Source: Sphingomonas sp. Ant H11
Lineage (GTDB): Bacteria; Pseudomonadota; Alphaproteobacteria; Sphingomonadales; Sphingomonadaceae
NCBI RefSeq assembly: GCF_000797515.1
Contig: NZ_JSBN01000071.1
Coordinates: 1 to 50,567, forward strand
Direction: 5' to 3'
DNA length: 50,567 nt
The position numbers were made by a program, and so were the translations under genes. Within the stretch, counting starts at the first letter, position 1, and each line of letters opens with the position of its first letter. Positions 1 through 9,520 of this stretch are shown here, piece after piece. A model generated the notes under the pieces. It searched no databases, was not told the origin of the DNA, and saw only the letters and a list, made by a program, of their open reading frames with translations.

Positions 1-9
1 CGCCGCCTG

Positions 10-897
10 TCACGACGCGCCGGCAGCGGCCGCGCCTGCTGCGACAACGCCGCCGGCGGCAAGACCAGTGCCAATGGCCGCGCCGGCGCCGAGCTGCGGG
101 CCACCGGAGATGAGGCCGTTAGCGATGCCGGGACCGAAGATGCCGAGACCAAGCAGCGACAGCGCGGCAAGCACGATCGCCATGGCATCGTCGATCGATG
201 GCGTTGCGCCGTTGAAGCCCGAGGTGAACTCGGAGAACAGCGTCGAGCCGATGCCGATGATGACGGCGAGCACCAGCACCTTGATGCCGGAGGAGATGAC
301 GTTGCCGAGCACGCGCTCGGCCATGAACGCCGATTTGCCGAACAGGCCGAAGGGAATGAGGACGAAGCCGGCGAGCGTGGTCAGCTTGAACTCGATCAGG
401 GTGACGAAGAGCTGGATCGCCAGGATGAAGAACGCCAGCAGCACCAGCGCCCAGGCGAAAAACATGCAGGCGATCTGGATGAAGTTCTCGAAGAACGACC
501 AGTAGCCCATCAGGCTGGAGATGGAGTCGAGCAGCGGCCGGCCGGCATCGAGACCAGTCTGCGCCACCTTGCCGGGGCGCATGAGATCGCTCACGGCAAA
601 GCCCGTTCCCGAAGCCTTCAGGCCGAGGCCCGCGAAGCTCTCGAAGACGATGCGGGCGAGATTGTTCCAGTTGGAGATCAGGTAGGCGAAGACACCGACG
701 AAGAGCGTCTTCTTGACCAGCCTCGCCATGATGTCGTCGTCGGCGCCCCATGACCAGAAAAGCGCGGCGAGCGTGACGTCGATGACGATCAAGGTGGTGG
801 CGATGAAACCGACTTCGCCGCCGAGCAGCCCGAATCCTCCGTCGATGTAGCGAGTGAAGACCTCGAGGAAATGGTCGATGACACCGGTGCCGCCCAT
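10..897 (-). CDS. trbL: TrbL, type IV secretion inner-membrane channel protein, possibly truncated
   Basis: Polytopic inner-membrane component of the P-type conjugation channel (VirB6-like role). The 295-residue product has an N-terminal hydrophobic segment, a central block of five to six strongly hydrophobic helices (about residues 30-50, 65-80, 135-165, 170-190, 200-225, 235-260) and a Gly/Ala-rich tail with GGPQLGAGAAIGTGLAAGG, as in the TrbL family. It is the last visible gene of the operon, 1 base after trbK. Family members are usually longer (about 400 residues or more, from memory), with an extended hydrophilic C-terminus. The stop only 10 bases from the window edge may therefore be another single-base frameshift; this cannot be tested without the bases to the left. 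Confidence 0.85.
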   Translation of the reverse strand: MGGTGVIDHFLEVFTRYIDGGFGLLGGEVGFIATTLIVIDVTLAALFWSWGADDDIMARLVKKTLFVGVFAYLISNWNNLARIVFESFAGLGLKASGTGFAVSDLMRPGKVAQTGLDAGRPLLDSISSLMGYWSFFENFIQIACMFFAWALVLLAFFILAIQLFVTLIEFKLTTLAGFVLIPFGLFGKSAFMAERVLGNVISSGIKVLVLAVIIGIGSTLFSEFTSGFNGATPSIDDAMAIVLAALSLLGLGIFGPGIANGLISGGPQLGAGAAIGTGLAAGGVVAAGAAAAGAS

Positions 898-898
898 G

Positions 899-1300
899 TC
901 AGCGAACCTCTGGCTGAGCGGGCTCGGCCTGCATCGCAGGCCCGGTCACGTCCGCTGGCGCACTGTCTTTGTGGATGGGAGCGGCCGACGCGGGCGCGCT
1001 TGGAAACAGCGTGGTCGGCGCAACCGGCGATGGTGATGAAACGGGGGCCGGCTGGCCGAGGAAGCGGCGCCGGTTCTCTGCCCATGCCTTCAGGCAATTG
1101 GGATCGCGCGTGCCGGCCTCGCCGATCTCGGAACAACGAAGCAATTCGGCGGCGAGAGGATCCGATGTTGTGACCGGACGGCCCTGCGTCGCGAGGACGT
1201 CCGTCGAAACGTCCTTGCGGTTCATCTCGATCGCGGTCGCCGTGATGGCGACCGCGACGAAGACGATGGCGCCGACGCGAGCGAGGGTCTTGCCGTCCAT
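899..1300 (-). CDS. trbK: TrbK-like putative entry-exclusion protein
   Basis: Small membrane-anchored protein at the position of TrbK between trbJ and trbL. I chose the ATG at 1300 (MDGKTLARVG), 10 bases after the trbJ stop, rather than the upstream ATG at 1342, which would overlap trbJ. It gives a 133-residue product with one N-terminal transmembrane segment (about residues 8-25), a short conserved cysteine-containing block (LRCSEIGEAGTRDPNCLKAW) and a Pro/Ala-rich low-complexity tail. The cysteine block and layout match the family annotated as TrbK-alt in alphaproteobacterial elements. Entry exclusion, blocking redundant transfer into a cell already carrying the element, is known for RP4 TrbK and only inferred here. 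Confidence 0.75.
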   Translation of the reverse strand: MDGKTLARVGAIVFVAVAITATAIEMNRKDVSTDVLATQGRPVTTSDPLAAELLRCSEIGEAGTRDPNCLKAWAENRRRFLGQPAPVSSPSPVAPTTLFPSAPASAAPIHKDSAPADVTGPAMQAEPAQPEVR

Positions 1301-1310
1301 CGTGCCAGCC

Positions 1311-2070
1311 TCAGTTGCCGCTGTTCGGGAACATGCGGGCATTGCCGGGCTGGTAGCCCGAGCCCGGCGTCAGAACGCCGGCGCTGCTCGCGGCCCTGTT
1401 CGGCGGCGGCGGCCTGCTCGGCCGACTGCAAGGCCTGCGCCCGGCCGTTGGCCGCCACGACGGCGGTGAGATCCGCGAGTTGCTGCGCCTGGAGCGCAAG
1501 GAGTTGGTTGCCGGCCTGCGTCGCCTGCAGCGCGCCGGTCGCGCCCTGGCTCTGGCCGATCAGCGCCGACATCTGCGTGCGATTGGTGTCGATGTTGCCG
1601 ACGACGCCCGCCTGCACCCGCATTGCGTCCTGCAGGCCGCCGACCGTGTTCTGCCAGCGCGAGCGGGCATCGGTGACGAGTTGCTGATCCGAAGCGGACA
1701 GCGAGACGTTCCCGTACTTCTGCTGGAACATCCGGTCGATCTGCTGGACGTCGTAGGCGATATTCTGCGCCTGGTTGAGAAGCTGCTGCGTGCGCTGGAC
1801 GGACTGCTGAAGCTGTTGCAGCGACGAGAACGGCAGGCTCGCAAGGTTGCGTGCCTGGTTGATCAGCATTTGCGCTTCGTTCTGAAGCGAGGTGATCTGG
1901 TTGGTGATCTGCTGAAGCGATCGCGCCGCCGTGAGCACGTTCTGCGCATAGTTCGAGGGATCGAATACGATGATGGCGTGAGCGGGCGTCGCCAGCATGG
2001 GCGCGAGCGCGACGGGAGCGGTCAGCAGCGCGGCAGCAAAACGCGCTGCGCGGGAATTGCGCAGTTTCAT
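1311..2070 (-). pseudogene. trbJ: TrbJ (VirB5-like T4SS protein), frameshifted near its 3' end
   Basis: Periplasmic conjugal transfer protein related to VirB5. The start is the ATG at 2070 with a strong ribosome site (AAGGAGA, 7 bases upstream); it overlaps the trbE stop as ATGA. There is a clear signal peptide (about residues 1-32, ending ATPAHA) followed by long Gln-rich coiled-coil helices (LQQITNQITSLQNEAQMLIN). The reading frame is lost around 1380-1395. A second frame then gives the expected ending (TPGSGYQPGNARMF) and stops at 1311, just before trbK. Removing one G from the GGG of CAGGGCC restores one frame and a 252-residue protein. The break looks recent or artefactual. Confidence 0.85.
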
Positions 2071-4504
2071 TGGGACGTCTCCTTGTTGGTGAGCGTGGGG
2101 ATGAGATCGGCGGCCCAACCGACCTCACGGTGATCGAGCCATGCGGCGAGGAAGCCGTCGCGGCCGTGTTCGGCGACGATGCGGGCAATGGCCGCCTGGT
2201 CGGTCTTCGATGACGCGGCGCACAGAGCGAGCGCGACATCGGACAGACCGAGCTCGAAGAGGCGGTTGCCGCGCCGCGACTGGCAGTAATAGTCGCGCTT
2301 GGGCATTGCCCGCGCGATGATCTCGATCTGGCGGTCGTTGAGGCCGAAGCGCCGATAGATCGCCGTGATCTGCGGCTCGATCGCGCGCTCGTTCGGCAGC
2401 AGAAGCCGGGTCTGGCAGCTTTCGATGATGGCAGGCGCGATGGCCGAGCCGTCGATGTCGCTGAGCGATTGCGTGGCGAAGATGACGCTGGCGTTCTTCT
2501 TGCGCAGCGTCTTCAGCCATTCGCGGAGCTGGCCGGCGAAACCGTCATCGTCCAGCGCCAGCCAGCCTTCGTCGATAATGAGAAGAGTCGGCGAACCGTC
2601 GAGCCGATCTTCGATCCGATGGAAGAGATAGGAGAGAACCGCCGGCGCCGCGCCGGTGCCGATCAGCCCCTCAGTCTCGAACGCTTGAACGAACGCCGAG
2701 CCAAGATACTCGCGTTCAGCGTCGAGCAGCCGGCCGTAGGGACCGCCGACGCAATAGGGCCTGAGCGCCTGTTTGAGATCGTTCGACTGGAGCAGCACGA
2801 CCAGGCCGGTGATCGTGCGCTCCTCGACGGGCGCCGATGCCAGCGAGGTCAGCGCCGTCCAGATATGCTCCTTCACCTCGGGCGTGATCGCCACGCCCTC
2901 GCGGGTCAGGATCGATACGATCCAGTCGCCCGCCCAGGCGCGCTCGGGCACGTCGTGAACGCGGGCGAGCGGTTGAAGGCTGACGTTATCGGTCGCGCCG
3001 TCACTGAGATCGCCGCCGAGGTCATGCCAATCGCCGCCCATGCCGAGCGCCGCCGCGCGGATCGAGCCGCCGAAGTCGAAGGCGAAGACTTGGGCGCGAG
3101 CATAGCGTCGGAACTGCAGCGCCATCAGCGCCAGCAGGACCGACTTGCCCGCGCCGGTCGGGCCAACGATCAGCGTGTGGCCGACGTCGCGACGTGAAGC
3201 GAAAGCCGGAACGGGGTGGAGCCTTCGGTCTTGCCGAAGAGCAGTGGGGGCGCTGCAAAATGCTCGTCCCGTTCCGGCCCCGCCCACACCGCCGACAGCG
3301 GGATCATGTGGGCGAGATTGAGCGTGGAGATCGGCGGCTGGCGGACGTTCGCATAGACGTGGCCGGGCAATGATCCGAGCCAGGCGTCCACCGCGTTGAT
3401 CGTCTCGGCCATGGCAGTGAAGTCGCGGCCCTGAATGACCTTCTCGACGAGGCGCAGCTTCTCGTCGGCAGCGCGCGGATCCTCGTCCCACACCGTCACC
3501 GTCGCGGTGACGTAGGCCATCCCGGCATAGTCGGCGCCGAGTTCCTGGAGCGCCATGTCGGCATCGGCGGCCTTGTTCGCGGCGTCGGTGTCCACGAGGA
3601 CGGACGCCTCGTTGGTCATTACCTCCTTGAGGATCGCGGCGATCGACTTGCGCTTGGCGAACCATTGCCGGCGGATCTTGGTCAGCAGCTTGGTCGCGTC
3701 GGTCTTGTCGAGCAGGATCGCCCGCGTCGACCAACGATACGGAAATGCGAGACGGTTCAGCTCGTCGAGCAGGCCAGGTGTCGTCGCCGTTGGAAAGCCT
3801 GTGACGGTGAGGATGCGCAGATGCGACGCGCCAAGGCGCGGCTCGAGCCCGCCGGTGAGCGGCTGGTCGGCGAGCAGCGCGTCGAGATAGATCGGCGTTT
3901 CGGGGACGCGGACACGGTGCCGTTTGGTCGAGACGCAGCCGTGGAGATAGGTGAGCGTCTCCGCGTCATCAAGCCAGCGGCATTCGGGCATGAAGGCTTC
4001 GACCAGGCGCAGGATGCGATCGGTGCGATCGGCGAACCCGGTCATCACCTCGTTGGGGTCGAGGCCCGACTTTTCCCGGCCTTCATAGAGCCAGGATTCC
4101 GCGCGCGCGGCGTCCTCGGCCGGCGGCAGATAGGTGAAGGTCAGGAAATAGCTCGACTCGAAATGTGCGCCAGCTTCCTCGAAATCCGCTTTGCGCTCGG
4201 CGTCGACCAGCGCCGAGGCGGGATCGGGAAAGCGGCTGTCGGGATAGAGGTTCGAAGCTTGCCGCTGCGCCTCGACGAAGATTGCCCAGCCTGATCCAAG
4301 GCGACGGAACGCATTGTTGAGGCGGCCGGCGATGGCGACTAGCTCAGCCTGTACGGCGCTGTCGAGATCGGGGCCGCGAAACCGCGCGGTGCGCTGAAAG
4401 CTGCCGTCCTTGTTGAGGACGATGCCGGAGCCCACCAGCGCGACCCAGGGGAGGAAGTCGGCCAGGCGGCTGTTGCGATTGCGATATTCGGCAAGGTTCA
4501 TCAT
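2067..4504 (-). pseudogene. trbE: TrbE, type IV secretion ATPase (VirB4 family), frameshifted in the middle
   Basis: VirB4-type ATPase that energises pilus and channel assembly. The N-terminal part (start ATG 4504, GAGGGGAG 7 bases upstream, MMNLAEYRNR) runs to about 3190 and ends FRLSLHV. The C-terminal part then continues in another frame with DVGHTLIVGPTGAGKSVLL (Walker A), LLIIDEGWLALDD (Walker B) and FATQSLSDI. Inserting one G (TCGCGAC to TCGGCGAC at about 3188-3194) gives one 812-residue protein, the normal TrbE length, with the expected HVGDVGHTLIVG junction. The gene starts 13 bases after trbD and overlaps trbJ by 4 bases. Both halves are otherwise well preserved, so error or very recent mutation is likely. 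Confidence 0.9.
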
Positions 4505-4517
4505 GGCCGCGCTCCCC

Positions 4518-4799
4518 TCAGACCGAAAGGTGTGCGGGGACGCGCAGATGGCGGCGCACAACGTCGACGAAGAGCGGATCGCGCTTGGCAGCCCACACCG
4601 CGGTGACGTGGCCGATCGCCCAGATCGCGATCCCCACCAGCCAGAGGCGAAGCCCTAGGCCGACCGCGCCAGCGAGCGTCCCGTTCATGATGGCGATAGC
4701 CCGTGGGGCGCCGCCGAGCAGGATCGGCTCGGTCAGTGCCCGGTGAACGGGGACGGTATAGCCTGGGACGTCGCCGCCCTGATCGACAGCGCCCGTCAT
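4518..4799 (-). CDS. trbD: TrbD, conjugal transfer inner-membrane protein (VirB3-like)
   Basis: A 93-residue VirB3-like inner-membrane protein. The sequence shows VPGYTVPVHRALTEPILLGGAPRAIAI near the N-terminus (typical TrbD), then two closely spaced hydrophobic segments (about residues 37-50 and 52-68) and the block KRDPLFVDVVRRHL. The start codon overlaps the trbC stop (TGATG), indicating translational coupling. Intact. It lies between trbC and trbE, the order seen in Ti and RP4-like trb operons. It probably helps anchor TrbE at the membrane, as VirB3 does for VirB4. Confidence 0.93.
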   Translation of the reverse strand: MTGAVDQGGDVPGYTVPVHRALTEPILLGGAPRAIAIMNGTLAGAVGLGLRLWLVGIAIWAIGHVTAVWAAKRDPLFVDVVRRHLRVPAHLSV

Positions 4800-5131
4800 C
4801 AGACCAGCGCCCCGCCGCCGAACGAGAAGAACGACAGGAAGAAGCTCGACGCGGCGAAGGCAATCGAGAGACCAAACACGATCTGGATCAACCTGCGGAA
4901 GCCGCCGGAGGTATCGCCGAAGGCCAGCGTCAGGCCGGTAACGATGATGATGATCACCGCCATGATTTTCGCCACGGGACCTTCAATCGACTGCAGGATC
5001 TGTTGGAGAGGCTGTTCCCACGGCATCGACGAACCGGAAGCGTGAGCGGGGGCTGCCATCACCGCCGACAGAGTGGCGATGGAAACGGTCAAGACGAGAT
5101 GATGGCGCGCGCGCCGCAGGCGTTGGATCAC
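4799..5131 (-). CDS. trbC: TrbC, pilin precursor (VirB2-like)
   Basis: Major pilin subunit of the conjugative pilus. The 110-residue product has a long signal peptide (about residues 1-32, AVMAAPAHASG) and two long hydrophobic helices (about residues 54-72 and 83-108), the standard VirB2/TrbC architecture. It starts with GTG at 5131, overlapping the trbB stop as GTGA, with AAGGAG 8 bases upstream. In the related RP4 system this pilin is trimmed and cyclised by a TraF-type peptidase. A TraF-like S26 peptidase is present in this window at 18884-19429, so the processing partner is available. Confidence 0.93.
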   Translation of the reverse strand: MIQRLRRARHHLVLTVSIATLSAVMAAPAHASGSSMPWEQPLQQILQSIEGPVAKIMAVIIIIVTGLTLAFGDTSGGFRRLIQIVFGLSIAFAASSFFLSFFSFGGGALV

Positions 5132-6144
5132 AGGCTTTCTCCTTCAGGTGCTGGGACGAACAAGCTCGAGCTGCCGTCGCCATCCGTGGTGGCCGGCGCG
5201 ATGCGGTAGTCGCCGTCGAGACCGAGGCCTTCGACGCGCGAGAGTTCGGAGAGTCGCCGCGCGGACCCGCGACCGGAGAGGACGGCAACGAGGTCGATCG
5301 TTTCCGCGATCAATGCGCGCGGGACCGTGACGACTGCCTCCTGAATGAGCTGCTCCATGCGGCGCAGTGCGCCGATCGCGCTGCCGGCGTGGATGGTGCC
5401 GACCCCGCCAGGATGGCCGGTGCCCCAGGCCTTGAGCAGTTCGAGCGCTTCGGCGCCGCGCACTTCGCCAACGGGTATGCGATCGGGCCGCAGACGCAGC
5501 GAAGAGCGAACGAGATCGGAAAGTGAGGCAACGCCATCTTTTGTTCGCATCGCCACGAGGTTCGGCGCGGCGCATTGCAGTTCGCGGGTGTCTTCGATGA
5601 GGACGACGCGATCGGCGGTCTTCGCAACTTCGGCGAGCAACGCGTTTGTCAGCGTCGTCTTGCCGGTGGATGTCCCGCCGGCGACGAGGATGTTGGCGCG
5701 TGAGGAGACACTCCGGCGGAGTATCTCGGCCTGCGTCGCTGACATGATGCCGGCCGCGACGTAGTCGTCGAGCGTGAACACCGCGACAGCGGGCTTACGG
5801 ATCGCGAATGCGGGGGCAGCGACGACGGGTGGCAGCAGGCCTTCGAACCGCTCGCCGGTTTCAGGCAACTCTGCGGATACCCGAGGAGCACCAGCATGAA
5901 CCTCGGCTCCGACATGGTGCGCAACCAAGCGAACGATACGTTCGCCGTCCGCTGGTGACAGCCGCTCACCGGTATCGGAAAGTCCTTCGGAGAGTCGGTC
6001 GATCCAGAGGCGCCCATCGGGATTGAGCATCACCTCGACGATGCTGGCGTCATCAAGATAGCGCGCGATTGCAGGACCGAGCGCAGTGCGCAGCATCCTT
6101 GCGCCGCGCGCGAGGCCTTCCGAATTGTGGTGTGATGCTGTCAT
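5128..6144 (-). CDS. trbB: TrbB, secretion ATPase (VirB11 family)
   Basis: Hexameric VirB11-type ATPase at the base of the conjugation channel. The 338-residue length is typical. Visible motifs are Walker A ([16 protein letters not shown], about residues 155-170), the Asp box ([10 protein letters not shown]), [22 protein letters not shown] (Walker B and His box) and TIHAGSA. It is the first visible gene of the trb operon and starts at 6144, facing away from the cargo region, so the operon promoter should lie within 6145-6500. The C-terminal part after the ATPase core is longer than in VirB11 but usual for TrbB of alphaproteobacterial elements. Intact. Confidence 0.95.
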   Translation of the reverse strand: MTASHHNSEGLARGARMLRTALGPAIARYLDDASIVEVMLNPDGRLWIDRLSEGLSDTGERLSPADGERIVRLVAHHVGAEVHAGAPRVSAELPETGERFEGLLPPVVAAPAFAIRKPAVAVFTLDDYVAAGIMSATQAEILRRSVSSRANILVAGGTSTGKTTLTNALLAEVAKTADRVVLIEDTRELQCAAPNLVAMRTKDGVASLSDLVRSSLRLRPDRIPVGEVRGAEALELLKAWGTGHPGGVGTIHAGSAIGALRRMEQLIQEAVVTVPRALIAETIDLVAVLSGRGSARRLSELSRVEGLGLDGDYRIAPATTDGDGSSSLFVPAPEGESL

Positions 6145-6817
6145 AGTGCCCCGTTTCTATCGGGGCCGATACAGTCCTTCCCCAGACGGGGATGATTAAA
6201 GGGGCCAGATTTCGGGGCGATTCAACAAAGATTCATCGACGTAGTAGTGTAGCGTGCAAATACAGGAGAACGGCGGTGTCGGACGCACGATACGCCAATA
6301 CGCTCGCGGAGCTTGACCGGCTCTGCGCAAGCGTCTGATCCTCGCACAATGACCGCTCAATGCATTTGTTGTGGAGGTGATGGACATCCTCGATCGCGGA
6401 GATCATCCGGGGGGTGAGATCCTTCTTAATCGGGATCATGCACGGCGTTAGGCTGAACGGGACGGTACGTACGATAGCATCTTTGCAGCCATGAACCCCA
6501 GCCGAGTAGAGTAGCCTATGTTTCTTAGATCGGTTTTGGCCGCCGCCGCATTTGCTGCGGCGGTACTCCCCGCGGAATCGGTGTTCGCCGAGGCGCCCGA
6601 AAAGCCAATCAAGGGCAACAGCGCGAGATCGGCAGCAAGGTAATTGAGAAGGCCAACGCCCTCCTTGACAGTTTAACACCGGCGCGGCGCAATGAAGCCC
6701 TCGTCGATTATAGATCACGGTGACGGACCGATCGGCGCGGAAAGAGATTTGTAGGCTTCCTCACCATTCAGCGCTGATTCAAGGCTATTTGACGCGCGAT
6801 CGAACGCGGAAGAAACA
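6145..6817. other. Mostly non-coding region upstream of the trb operon
   Basis: About 670 bases between trbB and the next clear minus-strand gene. The only coding signal I can support is the small exported-protein remnant at 6518-6723. The rest is lower in GC than the flanks, has stops in most frames and shows no repeat or hairpin I could recognise. It should contain the promoter of the trb operon next to 6144, but I could not identify -35/-10 boxes. Confidence 0.4.
6518..6723 (+). pseudogene. Small exported protein remnant, frameshifted
   Basis: The ATG at 6518 opens a textbook signal peptide (MFLRSVLAAAAFAAAVLPAE, then SVFA-EAPEKP) and stops at 6643. Adding one G to the GGG at 6612-6614 continues the frame as QQREIGSKVIEKANALLDSL to a stop at 6723, giving a 68-residue periplasmic protein. 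The break thus fits the homopolymer pattern seen in many other genes here. No convincing ribosome site is visible and I recognise no family. It is a plus-strand gene surrounded by minus-strand genes, inside the cargo insert. Confidence 0.4.
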
Positions 6818-7015
6818 TCAACGCGTTTCGGGTAGCTCTGCACGGCTGAGCTTTTTGCGCACGCGCGCATGAATCTGGTCGACCCAAGCCAATCCCAATC
6901 GCCTGATGCGACCTTTCGGACACCTTAAGAGGAGAAAGTGTTCGATGCGAGACACCACAAAAAGCAGAAGGCGGATCCGAAGTGGCGGAGGCCAATGCGA
7001 TAGTTGATTACTCAT
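6818..7015 (-). CDS. Small basic protein of unknown function
   Basis: A 65-residue protein starting at the ATG at 7015 (MSNQLSHWPPPLRIRLL). Its main support is an excellent ribosome site (AAAGGAGA, 9 bases upstream); an upstream ATG at 7084 has no such site. The middle is moderately hydrophobic (RIRLLLFVVSRIEHFLLL) and the C-terminus is very basic (RRLGLAWVDQIHARVRKKLS). I recognise no family. A membrane-associated or nucleic-acid-binding role would be a guess. Confidence 0.45.
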   Translation of the reverse strand: MSNQLSHWPPPLRIRLLLFVVSRIEHFLLLRCPKGRIRRLGLAWVDQIHARVRKKLSRAELPETR

Positions 7016-7165
7016 TGTTTTGCGTCTCCTTTGAGAAAATCTGCCACGGCTTTTTTTTGTTCGATGAATCTCAGGCGCTGGCACGCTATCCTGGCGTGCG
7101 CTTCGGCGGCCAGATCAACATGTTTGGAAGTGTCGGATAAAGGCGCAGACGCTCAAACGCCGCGG

Positions 7166-7537
7166 CTAAAGCCATCTCTCGGCGTCGAGCGTCCAGCGGA
7201 TATAATTTGCGATGAGCGCATAGGCGACAACGGGCAGCCTTTCGCCGCGTTGGACAAGGATAGCGATGCAACGTTCTAGTCCGTCATGGAGAGCACGCGT
7301 TGCAAAATAATGAAACGTGAACGGATCGCTGCGCGCTTTGGCAAAAGCGATCAGCATAGCGGCGATCAATCCGCAAGCATCGATCTCGCATTGAGAATCG
7401 CCGAAACAGCTGTCGACAAAAGCGATAATCTGAAAGCCCTTGGTCTGCTCGACTGAGGTCAGCGAAAAAGAACTACAAGAAGTTGCATCGGAAAGCGCCT
7501 GGATGCGTCCGGGAAGAGTCTTGAATTGTTCAGACAT
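7166..7537 (-). CDS. Hypothetical protein
   Basis: An intact 123-residue frame, MSEQFKTLPGRIQALSDATS at its start, with two mildly hydrophobic helical stretches (about residues 57-67 and 101-112). It lies between the small basic protein and the NRAMP gene, all on the minus strand, and could be co-transcribed with the NRAMP gene 171 bases upstream. The ribosome site is weak (GGGGGCG). I recognise no domain. Codon use looks like that of its neighbours, so it is probably real. Confidence 0.5.
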   Translation of the reverse strand: MSEQFKTLPGRIQALSDATSCSSFSLTSVEQTKGFQIIAFVDSCFGDSQCEIDACGLIAAMLIAFAKARSDPFTFHYFATRALHDGLERCIAILVQRGERLPVVAYALIANYIRWTLDAERWL

Positions 7538-7708
7538 GAGGCGCCCCCATCAGCTAGTTAGAACAAAAGAGTTTTGTCTATTCAGATTGTTTCCTTTTCG
7601 TTTTGGTTGGCAGGCGACGACGCGGGGTATAGCAACGTCCGCGAGGCTATTGCGGACATGTCGGTGCTCGCGCCCGTGCGTCAACGTCGTCACCCGCCTT
7701 CTTGCGTG

Positions 7709-9475
7709 CTACTTCGAGCCGGTATTGCTTGTAGCAGCGTCGTTGCTGGTTGGCGTTCCGCCGATCTGGGGGATGCTGACCTCGACGCCGGTCGCGGCGA
7801 CGAAGACCTTGAAGCCGATCAGCGCGACAGCAATCAGAAGATAGCCGCGTAGCACGCCCATCCAGACCTTCGTCATCAACGTCATATGCAGGGCAGGCAG
7901 CCGATTAAGCGGCGGCATGCGCCAGTTCCGGCGCTCGAGCATCGTCATCTTGGCGAAGCGGTGATCTTGATCGTTGCCATATGCGGCAGCGGGCACGTCA
8001 TAACTACGCTTGCGTGCTGCGAACGAAAAGACGAACCCGCAAAGCCCCAGCAAAGAGCCGCCAATCAGTATTTTCAGAATTGTGCTGTCAGCCACATCTG
8101 GGAAGACGGTCGCCACGGTGAGGATGATCGAGAGCAACACAAGGGACCAGATTATTGCTCCGGTGAATACATTGAGCTTAGGACCGTTGGACCAGGGGCC
8201 GACAACCGCCTTGTCGTTGCAAAGGAGGAGCAGGAAGACCGTGGCACTTGGTAGCAGCACGCCAGCGAGAGCCTGCACGGCACTGACAAAGAGGCCCAGC
8301 AGCGCATCACTTGCGAAGGCAACAAGGCCTGCGGCAATGAATATGAGAATCCCGTAAGCAACGTAGAATCCGATGGCATCCGTGACTTTGCGATGCAATG
8401 AGTGCCTCACCCTGAGGACGTCGGCGATCGCATAAGACGTCGAGAGCGAGACGGCTGCTGCGCCGATGAGGCAAGCATCCAAAAGAGCGATTGCAAAAAT
8501 CGTCGCCGAATATGGACCCACATATTTGTCCAGCGCCGTAAGCACCGCACCTGTATCCGTGAAATTGCCGAATTCCGGCCGTCCGGCAAACAATGCGGCA
8601 CAGAACGCCATCATGGCAACGGCGCCGATTACTACCAGGAGGATCCCGAGGCAAAGATCGACTTTCTCGTAGCCGTTGAAGGCGGGCGTGATCCGCTTAT
8701 CGACAACATAGCTTTGTTGGAAAAAGAGCTGCCAAGGTGCGACGGTCGTGCCAACGATGCCAATGACAAGCAGCATGACTGCCGCCATGTCGGAGTGAGC
8801 GGGCCATTGCGGCACGAGCAGTCCATGGGCGATCTCACCGATTGGTGGATGGATGGCGAGGAGCACAGGTATTAGCAACAGACTGCCAAAGACCAAAACC
8901 ATCGCGAAGCGTTCAAACCGCTTGAAACTTCCGGTGCTGACGGCGGCCACTATGAGCACCGCCGCGACAATCAGTCCCGGAACTCTTGGCAAACCAAAAT
9001 ATTGGAGTGCGAATACGATGCCGATGAACTCGGTTACAATGGTTAGTCCGTTGAGAAGAACTAGGTCTATAAGGCTGAAGGCACCCCAGAACTTTCCGAA
9101 ACGTTCGAATATCAGTCGTGCATGGCCAACGCCCGTCACAGCACCTAGCCGTGACACCATCTCCTGATTCACGTAAATCACCGGGATCAAGAGCATCAAC
9201 GTCCACAGCAGAGAGGTGCCGTAGTTCTGACCTGCCTGCGTATAGGTTCCAAAAGCGCCGGCATCATTGTCGCCGACCATGACAATCAGTCCCGGGCCGA
9301 CGATTGCCATCAAGGTCGCCAGCCTAGCCCGCCAAGTCTTTCGTACACCGGTGTCGTGCTGCCGGATGGTGCCGAACGCGCCGTGGATGTCGCCAATATG
9401 CGCGCTATCCAGGACAGCGGGCGCGCTTGAGGCCAATTCGATTTGTTCAAGCGATGTCGCAGAGGTATCGGACAT
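7709..9475 (-). CDS. NRAMP-family divalent metal transporter, divergent clade
   Basis: A 588-residue integral membrane protein with about 11 transmembrane helices and the NRAMP fold, hydrophilic at both ends. The helix-1 signature is altered. Where classic Mn/Fe transporters have DPGN, this has D71-A-G-A74 (GDNDAGAFGTYTQAGQNYG); the helix-6 MPH is A246-P-W248 (GTTVAPWQLFFQQS). Loss of the metal-binding Asn and Met is known from NRAMP-related magnesium transporters, so Mg2+ (or another hard cation) is a plausible substrate; this is inference from residues. It belongs to the cargo insert, 45 bases downstream of the SLOG gene on the same strand, and may respond to the metal-sensor operon at 11077. 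Confidence 0.88.
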   Translation of the reverse strand: MSDTSATSLEQIELASSAPAVLDSAHIGDIHGAFGTIRQHDTGVRKTWRARLATLMAIVGPGLIVMVGDNDAGAFGTYTQAGQNYGTSLLWTLMLLIPVIYVNQEMVSRLGAVTGVGHARLIFERFGKFWGAFSLIDLVLLNGLTIVTEFIGIVFALQYFGLPRVPGLIVAAVLIVAAVSTGSFKRFERFAMVLVFGSLLLIPVLLAIHPPIGEIAHGLLVPQWPAHSDMAAVMLLVIGIVGTTVAPWQLFFQQSYVVDKRITPAFNGYEKVDLCLGILLVVIGAVAMMAFCAALFAGRPEFGNFTDTGAVLTALDKYVGPYSATIFAIALLDACLIGAAAVSLSTSYAIADVLRVRHSLHRKVTDAIGFYVAYGILIFIAAGLVAFASDALLGLFVSAVQALAGVLLPSATVFLLLLCNDKAVVGPWSNGPKLNVFTGAIIWSLVLLSIILTVATVFPDVADSTILKILIGGSLLGLCGFVFSFAARKRSYDVPAAAYGNDQDHRFAKMTMLERRNWRMPPLNRLPALHMTLMTKVWMGVLRGYLLIAVALIGFKVFVAATGVEVSIPQIGGTPTSNDAATSNTGSK

Positions 9476-9520
9476 TTCAAACTCCGTTGAGTTTTGCTCG
9501 TTTTGGGTGAATTCACTGGA

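Noticed and set aside
6233..6718. A 161-codon minus-strand open frame upstream of trbB
   Set aside because: Odd composition, no ribosome site, and overlaps a better signal-peptide reading on the plus strand.
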